Source: Pontibacillus salipaludis (GTDB lineage Bacteria; Bacillota; Bacilli; Bacillales; BH030062). Taken from it: a DNA stretch of 55,476 nt. Below the pieces are notes generated by a model. The model ran no database searches. It was not told where the DNA came from and saw nothing but the letters and a program-made list of their open reading frames with translations. The DNA is taken from positions 1 through 55,476 of the forward strand of contig NZ_BMIN01000024.1 in assembly GCF_014642405.1 (NCBI RefSeq), read 5' to 3'. The translations under genes and the position numbers were made by a program. How positions within the stretch are numbered: the first letter of the stretch is position 1; every line of letters starts with the position of its first letter. Shown here one piece after another: positions 8,246-18,256 of the stretch.

Positions 8246-8602
8246 TCACTCCTCCAATTCCTGTCGAAGTTTGATCAACCCTTGTTCAAGATCTAAAGCA
8301 GTTGGGACGTCTTGTAAGTGAATCCCTAAGTCAATCAGGGTCATTGCCACTGCAGGTTGTATACCTGTCAGAACAACTTTTGCACCCATTAAATCAGACA
8401 TCGATACGACATCGCCCAGCACTTTTGCAATGAACGAATCAATAATGTCTACAGACGTCAGATCAATGACAACCCCTGTTGCACCACTTTCGTGAATCTT
8501 ACTAAGAAGATCCTCTTGAAACTGTATAGCCGTTTGATCATCTAAATCGATCTGGATAGAAATTAGTAAATAATTGTGAAGTTTTAAGATGGGTATTCTC
8601 AT
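8246..8602 (-). CDS. rsbS: RsbS, stressosome STAS scaffold protein
   Basis: 118 aa STAS protein with the phosphorylated Ser in [12 protein letters not shown], matching Ser59 of B. subtilis. RsbS and RsbR form the pseudo-icosahedral stressosome that traps RsbT. Two ATGs compete: one at 8608 overlaps the rsbR stop (TGATG) but lies only 2 nt after AGGGAG, while the ATG at 8602 has ideal 8-nt spacing and gives MRIPILK. I chose the latter, but the start is uncertain by two codons. Confidence 0.93.
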   Translation of the reverse strand: MRIPILKLHNYLLISIQIDLDDQTAIQFQEDLLSKIHESGATGVVIDLTSVDIIDSFIAKVLGDVVSMSDLMGAKVVLTGIQPAVAMTLIDLGIHLQDVPTALDLEQGLIKLRQELEE

Positions 8603-8607
8603 GTTCA

Positions 8608-9477
8608 TCACTCCCTATCCAAAGAGTCTACTAACTCTTCTATTTCATTGTTCTTACTTTGGATATCTTCAATTCGTCTATTCGTTAACTCTAAAGCTGA
8701 TTCAAACCCTTTTTTCAGTGAGCTCTTTGTCGGGAACTTGCTCAGGTCGATCCCTAAGTTCACAATCGTTTGAGCAATCTCTGGTCGAATACCTACTAAT
8801 ATACAAGTAGACCCAATTAAACGAACAGCTTCCGCCGCTTGTATAATATGATGGGCAACCATTGTATCTACAACAGGAACACCCGTAATATCAATCAAAA
8901 CGACGTCCGCATGGTGTTTAATAACACCGTCTAATAAGTTTTCCATAATTAACTTAGCTCGTTCTGTATCGATCGTCCCGATTAGAGGCATGACTGTGAT
9001 GTTTTCCATAACGGGGATTAGCGGAGCTGATAATTCTTGAAGAGCAACTTTTTGTAGGGAGACGATGTTTTCCCAACTACCAGAGTATTCGTTAACGAGT
9101 TGGTTAATAACGGGGTCGACCCACTCATCCACTTTGCCCAATACCTCAGAGAAGTACTGTGTATCAACTTTTGTGGATTGTCCTAAAATATAGTTAATGG
9201 TTACACGCCTAAAGGCTTGCATTCCATCAGTTAAATAACTTAACGGCCATCCTAAGTTAATGAGCCGCTCTGCAAATCCTTCAATATCGTTCGTGGCCCC
9301 TTGTTTCTCAAGACTTGTAAAGATAACGTTTACAAACTCTCGATTCGTACTCTCAAACAATTCATCTGAGATCGAGGATGTGTAGTCGTGTTTCCGGTGC
9401 TTCTCTACCTCTTCAAGCCACATTTTAACAATGTCATTACTATTGTTAAGTACTATTTCCTTCAAATTCGCTTCCAT
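8608..9477 (-). CDS. rsbRA: RsbR-type stressosome sensor
   Basis: 289 aa. The N-terminal half is a globin-like sensor domain that forms the stressosome turrets, and the C-terminal half is a STAS domain. The two regulatory threonines of B. subtilis RsbRA occur at exactly the same numbers: Thr171 (IDTERAK) and Thr205 (VDTMVAHH). It heads the rsb operon, with AGGGGG 8 nt before the ATG and a candidate sigma-A promoter at 9526-9554. Confidence 0.94.
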   Translation of the reverse strand: MEANLKEIVLNNSNDIVKMWLEEVEKHRKHDYTSSISDELFESTNREFVNVIFTSLEKQGATNDIEGFAERLINLGWPLSYLTDGMQAFRRVTINYILGQSTKVDTQYFSEVLGKVDEWVDPVINQLVNEYSGSWENIVSLQKVALQELSAPLIPVMENITVMPLIGTIDTERAKLIMENLLDGVIKHHADVVLIDITGVPVVDTMVAHHIIQAAEAVRLIGSTCILVGIRPEIAQTIVNLGIDLSKFPTKSSLKKGFESALELTNRRIEDIQSKNNEIEELVDSLDRE

Positions 9478-9525
9478 CTCGGGACCCCCTATGATTCCTG
9501 TTCCATTTAAGTCAGAATTACATCC

Positions 9526-9554
9526 ATTGTCACACTTTTGTATAAGCTATGCAA
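9526..9554 (-). promoter_or_regulatory. candidate sigma-A promoter for the rsb operon
   Basis: Minus strand TTGCAT and GACAAT are separated by 17 nt, about 50 nt upstream of rsbR and downstream of the mazF hairpin. It would give basal, non-stress expression of the signalling genes. Confidence 0.5.
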
Positions 9555-9676
9555 ACAACTTTGCTTGGTCGTTCATCATTATTTTCAAAAAGCGTTTATC
9601 CATTCCACTGTAACACCAACGGTTGAATACGGCTACTCTGAACACTCTCTCTTCATTAAGATTTTTACAGATAATA

Positions 9677-9708
9677 AAATAAGCTACTCGATTTCGAGTA
9701 GCTTATTT
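9677..9708 (-). terminator. mazF terminator
   Basis: Inverted repeat AATAAGCTACTCG/CGAGTAGCTTATT with a short AT loop and a T-rich tail on the minus strand. It separates mazEF from the rsb operon, although some read-through would be possible. Confidence 0.7.
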
Positions 9709-10059
9709 TTAAAAGTCAATGAGCCCTAAACTGATTTGTAATGCTTCATCAACCCTGCTCATCATAGCTTCATCTAAATGGGTTATCTTGTCTGTAAGCC
9801 TTTGCTTATCAATTGTTCGAATCTGCTCTAACAATATGACTGAATCCCGCTCAAATCCATATCGTTCAGCATCAATTTCTACGTGTGTGGGTAATTTTGC
9901 TTTTTGTATTTGCGCAGTAATAGCCGCCACAATAACAGTGGGGCTGAAGCGATTACCAATATCATTTTGAAGAATGAGGACTGGGCGGACGCCTCCCTGT
10001 TCTGAGCCAACGACCGGGGAAAGGTCAGCAAAGTAAACGTCGCCTCTTTTTACGATCAA
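9709..10059 (-). CDS. mazF: MazF/NdoA toxin, mRNA endoribonuclease
   Basis: 116 aa, the length of B. subtilis NdoA (EndoA). The PemK/MazF motifs [28 protein letters not shown] and AAITAQIQ are intact. B. subtilis EndoA cleaves RNA at UACAU and is neutralised by its antitoxin. It follows mazE with a 4-nt gap. Confidence 0.95.
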   Translation of the reverse strand: MIVKRGDVYFADLSPVVGSEQGGVRPVLILQNDIGNRFSPTVIVAAITAQIQKAKLPTHVEIDAERYGFERDSVILLEQIRTIDKQRLTDKITHLDEAMMSRVDEALQISLGLIDF

Positions 10060-10063
10060 ATCT

Positions 10064-10339
10064 TTACACCCCGCTCACTAAGCGTTCGCAGGTAGTTTCT
10101 GCCTCCTCTTCAGCTTGAAAAGCTTCTGAAGCAATGTTTAGATTGATCTTTGCCATTTCCATGTAGCCCTGACGCATCGACTCACGAATATGACGTTTTT
10201 TACGCTCCCGCAAATACATTTTCGTTGCCTGGTAAATAAAATCGCTCCGATCACCATTTTCGAGTTGTACCATACCATCTAGCTCTTTTAATAAATGCTG
10301 TGGTAATTTCACTACAATTTCTTGTGAACTATCGGACAC
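10064..10339 (-). CDS. mazE: MazE/NdoAI (EndoAI) antitoxin
   Basis: 91 aa ribbon-helix-helix antitoxin. The N-terminal DNA-binding part is [17 protein letters not shown] and a helical C-terminal part wraps MazF. It starts at GTG, with GGAGGTG 7 nt upstream. It probably autoregulates the pair, and it sits downstream of alr as in B. subtilis. Confidence 0.93.
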   Translation of the reverse strand: MSDSSQEIVVKLPQHLLKELDGMVQLENGDRSDFIYQATKMYLRERKKRHIRESMRQGYMEMAKINLNIASEAFQAEEEAETTCERLVSGV

Positions 10340-10489
10340 TAAAATGCACCTCCACCATCAACTAAGCACCTTAATCGGTTCATTTCTTTCTCAATCATAC
10401 CACCAGATCGTGAGCATTGCAAAGGCTCATTGACGATTTTTACCTAATTTACGCTTTTTTCTGTCAAATTTCACACATCTGCGTCGACT

Positions 10490-11671
10490 TTACACAGGTC
10501 CATACCTTTTTCCATTTGAAAACGTTATCCCATTATAAACATCTATTACTTCTTTATCTTTTAGAAAGACTCTTGGAACGCGCTCACTCATCATACATGG
10601 AATTTCGTAATTGATTGTGTCTAGATAGTCAGCTATTTCATCAACCTCAATTTCTTCTTTCCCTTGCTTCCCGATTAGCGTCACCTGAGTCCCCACCGGA
10701 TAAGCTTGATCCAGCTCCACCATGCATTGATCCATGCAAATACGACCTATAATAGGCATACGCTTCCCATTTATAAGCACTTCTATACCTTGGAGCTTTC
10801 GAATCCAGCCGTCAGCATACCCAATAGGAATTGTTCCGATCCACTCCTCCTCAGATGTGGTATAGGTCGCTCCGTAACTGATTGACTCGCCTGCAGGTAC
10901 TTTTTTGGTATGCACCAGCTTACTATGAAGAGAAAAAGATGAGGACAGCTCAATTGGCCTTATTGCTTTAACTTCTTTGGAGGGGTATAACCCATACATA
11001 CTTATGCCAAATCTGACGATGTGATTCATCTTTTCTGGGAATCGCATACTTAAGGCACTATTACCGGTATGAACTTCAATAGGCTTATCCCAAAGAGATG
11101 TAAATGTTTCCATTAAGGCGTCGAAACGGCGCTGCTGCTCTTCTACATAACTCGTTTCCTCTTCGTCTGCGGTTGCGAAGTGAGTAAATACACCTTTTAA
11201 TAAGAGGCCATCTCCCTTACATTCCTTTAGGACTTCCTCTAACTCATGAGTCTCCCGAATGCCAATACGCCCCATTCCTGTATCGAGCTTAATATGAAAA
11301 GATACAACTTGATCCATGTTCATAGCTTTTATTTCACGTAGCCAGTCTGCTTGGAAGGCTGTAAGCGTTATGTCATATTGAGCCGCAACAGTGACATCTT
11401 CGGGCCTAGTCCATCCCATTACGAGAATAGGTGCTGTGATGCCAACCTCTCTTAAACGAACCGCTTCATCTAATAAAGCAACCGCCAAACCACTAGCGCC
11501 ACCCTCTAAAGCCGCTTTGGCTACTTGCACGTCTCCATGTCCATATGCATTTGCTTTTACCACAGCATAAACTTCGGTCTTTTTCGGCAATTGTTGTTTT
11601 AAATTCTGGATATTGCCTTGAATGGCATCAAGCTGAACTTCTATCCAGGAGTCCCTATAATACTGCGCCAC
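10490..11671 (-). CDS. alr: alanine racemase
   Basis: 393 aa fold-type III PLP enzyme converting L-Ala to D-Ala for peptidoglycan. The PLP lysine is Lys39 in VVKANAYGHG, and the second catalytic residue is the Tyr in ESISYGATYT. I chose the GTG at 11671, which follows AGAGGGGG with 8-nt spacing; the longer frame has an ATG within the ribosome site region. The 150 bases between alr and mazE show no gene. Confidence 0.95.
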   Translation of the reverse strand: MAQYYRDSWIEVQLDAIQGNIQNLKQQLPKKTEVYAVVKANAYGHGDVQVAKAALEGGASGLAVALLDEAVRLREVGITAPILVMGWTRPEDVTVAAQYDITLTAFQADWLREIKAMNMDQVVSFHIKLDTGMGRIGIRETHELEEVLKECKGDGLLLKGVFTHFATADEEETSYVEEQQRRFDALMETFTSLWDKPIEVHTGNSALSMRFPEKMNHIVRFGISMYGLYPSKEVKAIRPIELSSSFSLHSKLVHTKKVPAGESISYGATYTTSEEEWIGTIPIGYADGWIRKLQGIEVLINGKRMPIIGRICMDQCMVELDQAYPVGTQVTLIGKQGKEEIEVDEIADYLDTINYEIPCMMSERVPRVFLKDKEVIDVYNGITFSNGKRYGPV

Positions 11672-11778
11672 AAAGACAGCCCCCTCTCGCATTGTGTTTA
11701 GTCTTTATTATTGAATGTTCCATTACGCGTGTCAAATTGGAGTAGGACTTGTGACACAGCCTCCTTACAAACCAAAAG

Positions 11779-11812
11779 CAGACTCATATAATGGAGCGTC
11801 TGAGTCTGCTGG
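11779..11812 (-). terminator. hairpin after the YdcC-like lipoprotein gene
   Basis: Stem AGCAGACTCA/TGAGTCTGCT with a 14-nt loop, followed on the minus strand by TTTTGGTTTG. The U-run is weak, so termination may be partial. Confidence 0.5.
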
Positions 11813-11826
11813 TGGATATAGGGACA

Positions 11827-12852
11827 TTATTTCACTACTTTTCCTTGAACGGATTGAGCAACCTGAATCATTTCTTCTTTCGTAAGATCTTCACTAGCGA
11901 GGTAGAAGTTCATCCCTTCATGGCTCCACTCTAGTGTTGATCCAGAAAGAGCCCCCATGGTGAATCCTAAGTCTACAATTTCACCGGAAACTTCAACAGG
12001 GACAGTGGCACTAGCTGGATAAGATGTCCATGATTCTTGGATTAGCGTATACGATTTATCTCCTTTAAAGCTCAGGATCACTCGTTTGCCATTTTCCATA
12101 TCAACTTCTTTTTGCTGATCGAGCTCTGCATTTCCAACGCTCGCTTCTGGATATAGAACCGTAAATGGTGTTGGCTCGTTTTCTACTCCATCAGCCATTA
12201 CCGGGACCCCAAGAGCTCCGCTTGTCATATTCTTCTCCGTCGTGAAAGCATCATCACTGAACTTTGGATTCAATTCGAAAGAAGAGAATTCGACTTCTAC
12301 GAGCGGTTTACGATCTTTGTCTAGCACTTTCACCATCACAGGCGTTAAACTCTTCTTATCAAAATAGATTTCTTGGTAAGGTAGATTTTTACTATTTTGA
12401 TAGTTTGTCTTCGTTTCAAATACATAATACGTTTCTGTTGTCTCAAAGCTAGCATCCTGATCCTTCACTACATCAGCTACAAGTGAGTTATACAAGTAAG
12501 GCTGGCTGCTATTGTTTGGCCAATCACTTTGGAACTTAAAGCTCTTATTCAGGGCCGGTGTTAATACGTACACGCCGTCTTCATTTTTCAAAATGATTTG
12601 ACTGTTTTTCTCATCTTGTTCGTTATTTAGCAGTACACGGTAGTAGTCCTTTTTCTTATGCCATACATCAATTTTATACTTTTGCTCTTCTTCGCCTGTC
12701 TTCAATGTCATCGTCGCTTCTGTTTTATAGCCACTCATTTCTTCTAGCTTCTTCTGTAAGGACTGGACAACGTCTTCTTTTGACTTCTCCCCACAAGCTG
12801 ATAGTACGAGCATAAGCGAGGCGACGATCCAGAGCCAATATCTCTTCTTCAT
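11827..12852 (-). CDS. LolA-like outer-membrane lipoprotein-sorting family lipoprotein (YdcC-like)
   Basis: 341 aa. It has a lipoprotein signal peptide with the lipobox LSAC (Cys20). The remainder resembles the LolA/YdcC fold (MDVWHKK-type strands and a late PVMVKVLDKD segment), used in Gram-positives for unknown extracytoplasmic lipid or protein binding. The start has AAAGGAG upstream. It lies between alr and nnrDE, as ydcC does in B. subtilis. The exact function is not known. Confidence 0.8.
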   Translation of the reverse strand: MKKRYWLWIVASLMLVLSACGEKSKEDVVQSLQKKLEEMSGYKTEATMTLKTGEEEQKYKIDVWHKKKDYYRVLLNNEQDEKNSQIILKNEDGVYVLTPALNKSFKFQSDWPNNSSQPYLYNSLVADVVKDQDASFETTETYYVFETKTNYQNSKNLPYQEIYFDKKSLTPVMVKVLDKDRKPLVEVEFSSFELNPKFSDDAFTTEKNMTSGALGVPVMADGVENEPTPFTVLYPEASVGNAELDQQKEVDMENGKRVILSFKGDKSYTLIQESWTSYPASATVPVEVSGEIVDLGFTMGALSGSTLEWSHEGMNFYLASEDLTKEEMIQVAQSVQGKVVK

Positions 12853-12902
12853 AATTACAACTCCTTTGTCTCATTTGAATGGACAAAGGGAACGCACTCA
12901 CC

Positions 12903-14426
12903 TTACTCAAAAAGATGTGTACGATACGTTTTTGAAAGACCGTCAATAAGATCAGTAGCTAACAGGTCATACGTTGAATGGGTGTCTTCTGTTAATAGGT
13001 CAGCCGTGGATCCATGCAGAAAGACTCCATTATTCAGCGCTTCTTCGATCGATTGCGGTTGCATCACCATGGCGAGCAGCATGCCAGCAAGAACATCTCC
13101 GCTCCCGCCTTTTGCTAACCCTACATTTCCGGTTGTATGAACCCACTGATTCCCTTTTGGAGTGGTAACAAGGGTGAAAGCCCCTTTCAATACAACGAAA
13201 ACGCCATAACGAGATGCAAACTGCCTGGAACACTGAAAAGGCTTCTGTAGTAATTCAGGAACCTCAACACCTAGTAAGTGAGCCATCTCTCCTGGGTGAG
13301 GAGTGAGAATAGTTGGGGACGAACGGGATGCCAGATGAGGTAAATAGGCTTTTAAGGCATACAATCCATCTGCGTCGATGAGAACAGGTGATTCTGCCTG
13401 TTTGAGCACTTCTTCTAAAAGCTTTTCCCCTTCTTGGTGCCGCCCCATTCCCATTCCAATGGCGATTCCGTCATAGGCAAATTCGATTCCATCTACAGAG
13501 TTGATTTTCCCAGCTTGTTCTTCCAGGGCGATAAATGTAGCTTCCGTTACAGACGATGCAAGGATAGAAATAACATCTTTTACAGTCGCTACTGTCAGAA
13601 GCCCCGCTCCCGCTCGAAGTGCTGCCCTTGAAGTCATGGTGACAGACCCAGGCATTTGGAGAGCCCCACCGATTACGAGGCCTTTTCCATGGGAGCCCTT
13701 ATGAGCAAAAGGCTCTCTTTCTGGTAAACTAGCTACTACATCCTCTTTTGTCCATACACTACATGATTCGGGCTTACTTCGCAGAAGGTGATCAGGAAGA
13801 CCTATCTCAACAGTTTTCCATTCTCCATAAAAAGGAGCTGTATGTTGTAAAAAAGCTGAGACTTTCGGGTACTGAATAACCATCGTATAATCAGACTGAA
13901 TCGCTTCTTCAAATGATATCCCTTCATCTGCCGGAATTCCGCTTGGGAGGTCAACTGAAATGACTTTCGCCTCTAGCTGATTCACATACGGAACGATCTC
14001 GTCATATGGGGAACGAAGTGGTCCCTTTACGCCGATCCCAAGTAAGGCATCGATGATGACGTTTTTCCCAGAACTAAAGGTTCTCAATGAATTCAGATCT
14101 TCAAACGTATGATAGCCATACCCAAATGCTTCATAGATCTTCCGGTGGGTTAACGCATCCCCCTGAATGTCTTCATCACTCGGAATCTGCAACACCTCTA
14201 CACTGTAGCCTCTTTGAAGCAGTGTACGAGCAATAACGAACCCATCTCCCCCGTTATTGCCTTTCCCAACGAGAATGAGTATCTGATCTTTTGAAGACAC
14301 TTGCTTTTCAACCTGTGTAGCTACAGCTCGGCCAGCATTCTCCATTAGAATGTGACCTTCAAGCCCCAATTCTTCCATAGCGTAACGGTCCGTATCGTAC
14401 ATTTCTTTTGCGGTGACAATGTGCAA
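12903..14426 (-). CDS. nnr: bifunctional NAD(P)HX epimerase / ADP-dependent dehydratase
   Basis: 507 aa fusion. The N-terminal YjeF epimerase half contains GKGNNGGDGFV. The C-terminal ribokinase-like dehydratase half contains GHGKGLVIGG, LTPHPGEMAHLL and the catalytic KGGSGDVLAGM. It repairs hydrated NAD(P)H. The predicted start is a TTG at 14426 preceded by GTAGGAGGG with 6-nt spacing; the upstream ATG frame (13 codons longer) has no ribosome site. It lies downstream of acpS, as is common in Firmicutes. Confidence 0.92.
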   Translation of the reverse strand: MHIVTAKEMYDTDRYAMEELGLEGHILMENAGRAVATQVEKQVSSKDQILILVGKGNNGGDGFVIARTLLQRGYSVEVLQIPSDEDIQGDALTHRKIYEAFGYGYHTFEDLNSLRTFSSGKNVIIDALLGIGVKGPLRSPYDEIVPYVNQLEAKVISVDLPSGIPADEGISFEEAIQSDYTMVIQYPKVSAFLQHTAPFYGEWKTVEIGLPDHLLRSKPESCSVWTKEDVVASLPEREPFAHKGSHGKGLVIGGALQMPGSVTMTSRAALRAGAGLLTVATVKDVISILASSVTEATFIALEEQAGKINSVDGIEFAYDGIAIGMGMGRHQEGEKLLEEVLKQAESPVLIDADGLYALKAYLPHLASRSSPTILTPHPGEMAHLLGVEVPELLQKPFQCSRQFASRYGVFVVLKGAFTLVTTPKGNQWVHTTGNVGLAKGGSGDVLAGMLLAMVMQPQSIEEALNNGVFLHGSTADLLTEDTHSTYDLLATDLIDGLSKTYRTHLFE

Positions 14427-14501
14427 ATCGTTCCCTCCTACCCGCACTAAAATCATATGAGACAAAGTATGCGATTATGCAGACTAGCCTGACAAGCTTT
14501 T

Positions 14502-14858
14502 TTATTCTTCTATGACAACCTGAGCAATAGCATTGCTTTTGCTATGTGCAATGGATAACCAAATCTTGAAAGGAAAGTTCTTCACATCTATTTCAGGAGC
14601 ACCTTGATCCGTTCGTAGAACCGAGATATCTAAAAAAGAGTACTCCTTCCCAATCCCTGTTCCCATTGCTTTAGCAAAAGCTTCTTTAGCTGCAAATCGC
14701 CCTGCTACAAATTCAGCTTGTCTTTTCGATGCGGTTATATTTTTTAGCAACTCTTGTTCCTTTTCTGTTAATATTCGTTGTAGAAAGCGTTGATTAGACT
14801 CAAGACTTTGTTCTATTCGTCCAATCTCTACTAAATCAACACCAATTCCTTTAATCAT
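14502..14858 (-). CDS. acpS: holo-[acyl-carrier-protein] synthase
   Basis: 118 aa. The motifs IGVDLVEIGRIEQ (metal-binding Asp) and FAAKEAFAKAMGTG (catalytic Glu/Lys) define AcpS. It transfers 4'-phosphopantetheine from CoA to acyl carrier protein. I chose the ATG at 14858, just after GTGGTGG; a 10-codon extension has no ribosome site. It is divergent from the rhomboid gene. Confidence 0.95.
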   Translation of the reverse strand: MIKGIGVDLVEIGRIEQSLESNQRFLQRILTEKEQELLKNITASKRQAEFVAGRFAAKEAFAKAMGTGIGKEYSFLDISVLRTDQGAPEIDVKNFPFKIWLSIAHSKSNAIAQVVIEE

Positions 14859-14996
14859 CCATACCACCACTTTCCTATATGTATTCATAATAACCCTTTA
14901 GGATTTGATCATGCAGTTTGTAACATGAATGTACTGGTTTCATTGTATAATGAAATAAGCTGATATCAACTTATTTTAAAGTAAGGAGAACTGATT

Positions 14997-15761
14997 ATGT
15001 TTTTTCGAACAGAATCCTTTCAAGACTTCATTCGCTTCTATCCAATCGTAGCTACCTTAATCGGTATTCACATCTTCCTGTGGTTGACCGGAGATCTTCT
15101 GCAAATCTCCTATTTCGTTCAATTAGAGCGCTTAGGAAACGGAAATAATTTAGCCACTGCCGACGGGGAATATTGGCGACTTATTACACCGATTTTCTTC
15201 CATGCGGGACTAGCGCACATGATATTTAATTCATTCTCTCTCGTCTTATTCGGCCCTGCCCTTGAACAGATGCTTGGGAAAGGAAAGTTCTTGTTAGCCT
15301 ATCTTGGGGCTGGCTTTGCTGGTAATGTTGGCACCTTTTTACTCGGACCGGATTATTATCTACATGTTGGAGCATCAGGAGCCATATTTGGGCTTTTTGG
15401 CGTCTACCTTTATATGATTTATGCTAAAAAGCACCTCATCGATCAGGCCAATGCTCAGATCGTTTTAACCATTACGGTAATAGGGCTTGTGATGACATTC
15501 ATCCGCCCAAACATTAACATTTACGGGCATATCTTCGGATTGATTGGAGGGTTAGCCCTCGGACCGATTGTAACTTCTGGGGCTCAGACGTTTACGATGA
15601 GCTTTTCTCGTTCTAGACGAAGAGGATCGGACTCCGATATCGGATTCGATCCAAATCGGTGGAATAAAAGACGAATCCCATGGCGAAGATTTCTGCCTAA
15701 ATTCATTTGGGGGATGCTTGTTATCCTCATTATCGCAGGCTTGTTTGGACGATTCTTCTAG
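14997..15761 (+). CDS. rhomboid-family intramembrane serine protease (YdcA-like)
   Basis: 254 aa, about six membrane segments. The catalytic dyad is visible as Ser127 in HVGASGAIFGLFG and His178 in IYGHIFGLIGG, with the supporting HAGLAHMIFN motif at 69-78. The C-terminal tail is basic and faces the cytoplasm, then ends in one more membrane segment. The substrate is unknown. GTAAGGAGAA is 6 nt before the ATG, and a TATAAT -10 box is at about 14945. Confidence 0.9.
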   Translation: MFFRTESFQDFIRFYPIVATLIGIHIFLWLTGDLLQISYFVQLERLGNGNNLATADGEYWRLITPIFFHAGLAHMIFNSFSLVLFGPALEQMLGKGKFLLAYLGAGFAGNVGTFLLGPDYYLHVGASGAIFGLFGVYLYMIYAKKHLIDQANAQIVLTITVIGLVMTFIRPNINIYGHIFGLIGGLALGPIVTSGAQTFTMSFSRSRRRGSDSDIGFDPNRWNKRRIPWRRFLPKFIWGMLVILIIAGLFGRFF

Positions 15762-15778
15762 AAAATTAACCATAAAAA

Positions 15779-15817
15779 GGCTCAGAGCTTATTACTTGGC
15801 TCTGAGCTTATTTTTTT
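15779..15817. terminator. bidirectional terminator, rhomboid / DUF4129 genes
   Basis: GCTCAGAGC/GCTCTGAGC stem, with seven T after it on the plus strand and five T on the minus strand, placed between convergent genes. Confidence 0.8.
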
Positions 15818-15837
15818 ACGAAGCGCTACAAGTGCTT

Positions 15838-17049
15838 TTATTTGTTTTTTCGAATGTTGGTTCTTAGAGACTCAATCGTTTCTTTAAAAAGCTCAAGTTC
15901 TTTTTCTGTGAGAGGCCGATCTCCATAACGGACTTTCTGATAAAGATCCGCGTCACCACCTGGTACGCCAAGCCGATTAAACCATTCTTCAATCGTTTCA
16001 GATGGGGCACGTCCATTTCCGGTTTTGGTAGCGAAGGCTTCGAAGTTATAGAATAGTTTCCTGGCTTCATCATTTGGGGCACTTCGGAATAAGCGTTTAA
16101 AAGAAGAAGACCAAGAAGATTTTCTTTCTGCCGACAGAGTCGAATAAGTAACAGAACGTTCCTCTTCATACGTGTCCTCGCTAGACTCAATCTTTTTATT
16201 CCTCATTCGGATAGCGACAACAATTCCGATTACCACAATAATGAAGAGCGCCCCCCAATATAACAAATCAGATAGATCCGGAGCGACGCCAGGGGCAGGT
16301 TGGTCTTCCCCTACTTTATTTTCCTCTAGCCCCATATCCGCGGGTTCGATTTCATCGACCCTTTCGTTCCATTCGTCTCCTAAACCAGTCCAGCTAAACA
16401 AGAAGAGAATACCCCTTACAATTAAAGCAAAACCTTGCGCAATGAGAGCACCTCCCCCGGTAAAACCGGCTCGAAAAAGATCATAGATGAGAAAGACTCC
16501 AACAGCCACCCCTACGAACAGTCCCATTACTGTCGTGGTTCTGCTATATACAGAGTTCTTGTTAGCTTGAGCATCAACACTCAGGACATGACTCCATAAA
16601 TACCCAAAGACAAGAACCACTAATTGAAGGGCTGCCATATAGTAGACAGATTCCTGGTTAAAGAAAAGAACGTTTAAAATAAGGAAGATGAGCGACGCCA
16701 TGAGTAAAGCTTGTTCATTGCCAAGCTCAGGGTCTCGCTCATGAACGATAAAACGCCATGCCAAGTAACTACTTAACAGAATGGAAAGGATAAGGTTAAA
16801 CGGACTAAAATAGGAGGTTACAAGTGCAGTCAACGGAACATAAAAAATAATGATGATAGAACTTGTAGTGAGTTTTAACCCAAGAGACAAAAGCAATTTT
16901 GATACCACAACTACGAGCAAAAAGCTCCAAAATGGTAAAGGTTCATTAGGATAGAACAAGAAGTAAATAGGCCCCAACAATAGATAAAAAATCATTGCTT
17001 CGCCCATCCATAAGTAGGTTTTCGCAACAGAGGTTCTACGATTGTCCAT
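15838..17049 (-). CDS. DUF4129 membrane protein of a MoxR/DUF58 operon
   Basis: 403 aa. There are roughly five to six N-terminal membrane segments, an acidic linker, another membrane segment (LYWGALFIIVVIGIVVAIRM), and a C-terminal DUF4129 region (EEWFNRLGVPGGDADLYQKVRYG). Related Bacillus YebA-type proteins carry a transglutaminase-like core before DUF4129; I cannot find one here. The ATG at 17049 has AGGAGG 6 nt upstream and overlaps the end of the DUF58 gene. The role is unknown, probably at the envelope. Confidence 0.75.
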   Translation of the reverse strand: MDNRRTSVAKTYLWMGEAMIFYLLLGPIYFLFYPNEPLPFWSFLLVVVVSKLLLSLGLKLTTSSIIIIFYVPLTALVTSYFSPFNLILSILLSSYLAWRFIVHERDPELGNEQALLMASLIFLILNVLFFNQESVYYMAALQLVVLVFGYLWSHVLSVDAQANKNSVYSRTTTVMGLFVGVAVGVFLIYDLFRAGFTGGGALIAQGFALIVRGILFLFSWTGLGDEWNERVDEIEPADMGLEENKVGEDQPAPGVAPDLSDLLYWGALFIIVVIGIVVAIRMRNKKIESSEDTYEEERSVTYSTLSAERKSSWSSSFKRLFRSAPNDEARKLFYNFEAFATKTGNGRAPSETIEEWFNRLGVPGGDADLYQKVRYGDRPLTEKELELFKETIESLRTNIRKNK

Positions 17050-18256
17050 AGACACCCTCCTTCTCTAACGGATCCTGAAGCGTTGCAAAGTCTCCCTGGT
17101 CCTGAACCGCATACACACGGAATTTTTGCCTACTCCATTTATGCGCATACCGCCTCACTTCTTCGCTTTGGCTCCCTAATAAAAAGACGGTTTTCGGCTT
17201 GTATAGTTGTTGATCAAACCGGTGAAGCACAACAGAGAACGATATCACGAGCTCTCTTGCTTTAATACGCGCAATGAATTCTAGCGCTTTTTGCAAATGT
17301 TCCTTTCCATTCCCCTCAGGTAAATAATAAAAAGGAGGTGTTCCTATCTTGCGAGCATTTATATAGAGTTCAAAAGGATATCCTTTCTTCGTGGCCAACT
17401 GACACATATAAGCAGCATAAGAAAGAAGCGCTTCAATGTTAGAGGCCACATTCAAATGCCCACCTGGTGAAGGATCCGTTAAATTAATGACGATACTCCA
17501 CGTATGGTCCCAATTCTTCTCAAGAACTTTTGTCTGCAACGTTTGCTTTCTGGCTGATGCCTTCCAATGAATGCGATGAAAAGGATCCGAGCTTGTATAA
17601 TCCCTCGTCCCCATAGGGCTAACTGGGTCTTCAAACGGAGATAGCCGTGCTTGTTGAGATCCAAGCGTCATATGATTACGCTCCTCAATCCCGTAAACAG
17701 GCAAAGGTTCCGGATAAACAATGAACTCAAGCCGGTGAAAGGGTAAATAGTACAGGAAGATTTCGTGAAAGTTTAAGAGATGCGGAAAGCTATAATGGAT
17801 ATCTCTTAAAATCGTTACTCCCCGGCGCCTGGCCTCAAATGGGACATACCATTCTGTTTTACCTCTTTCCACAACGGTAAGAGGAACCTCGTACCTCGTC
17901 CATTCATCTCCCTGACTTACAACGTACTTCTCTCCTTGAACTTCAGAGCCAACTTTAAATTGAAATCGACCATTTATAATAGGCAAGCGTGATTGGTTTT
18001 CAAATGACAGAGGAACTTCTATGCGATCACCAGGAAACATCTTATAAGCGTGCTTCTCATTTTGAAACGTTAACCCTTTTCCGATCAGTCGGTCATAGAT
18101 CAAACTAAATGAAACGAAAGCCACAACAGCCCCAATCATGATAAAGGCCGCTGAGCGATTAAATACCAAGCTCGTAAATAAGAGGATAAGGCTAAAGGCG
18201 AGAACTTTATCATAACTTTGCGTTAAACTTGATCCGAGTTCTTTCCTCCACTGCAT
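17036..18256 (-). CDS. DUF58 domain protein (YeaD-like)
   Basis: 406 aa. Two N-terminal membrane segments precede a beta-rich region and the DUF58 signature (PMGTRDYTSSDPFHRIHWKASARK). DUF58 proteins form a module with MoxR ATPases and are thought to contain a von Willebrand A-like domain. The ATG shares its first base with the moxR stop (TAATG), so translation is coupled. Confidence 0.88.
   Translation of the reverse strand: MQWRKELGSSLTQSYDKVLAFSLILLFTSLVFNRSAAFIMIGAVVAFVSFSLIYDRLIGKGLTFQNEKHAYKMFPGDRIEVPLSFENQSRLPIINGRFQFKVGSEVQGEKYVVSQGDEWTRYEVPLTVVERGKTEWYVPFEARRRGVTILRDIHYSFPHLLNFHEIFLYYLPFHRLEFIVYPEPLPVYGIEERNHMTLGSQQARLSPFEDPVSPMGTRDYTSSDPFHRIHWKASARKQTLQTKVLEKNWDHTWSIVINLTDPSPGGHLNVASNIEALLSYAAYMCQLATKKGYPFELYINARKIGTPPFYYLPEGNGKEHLQKALEFIARIKARELVISFSVVLHRFDQQLYKPKTVFLLGSQSEEVRRYAHKWSRQKFRVYAVQDQGDFATLQDPLEKEGVYGQS

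Noticed and set aside
10340-10489. Riboswitch or T-box leader between alr and mazE
   Set aside because: No T-box core or known aptamer elements could be recognised, and the gap is short.
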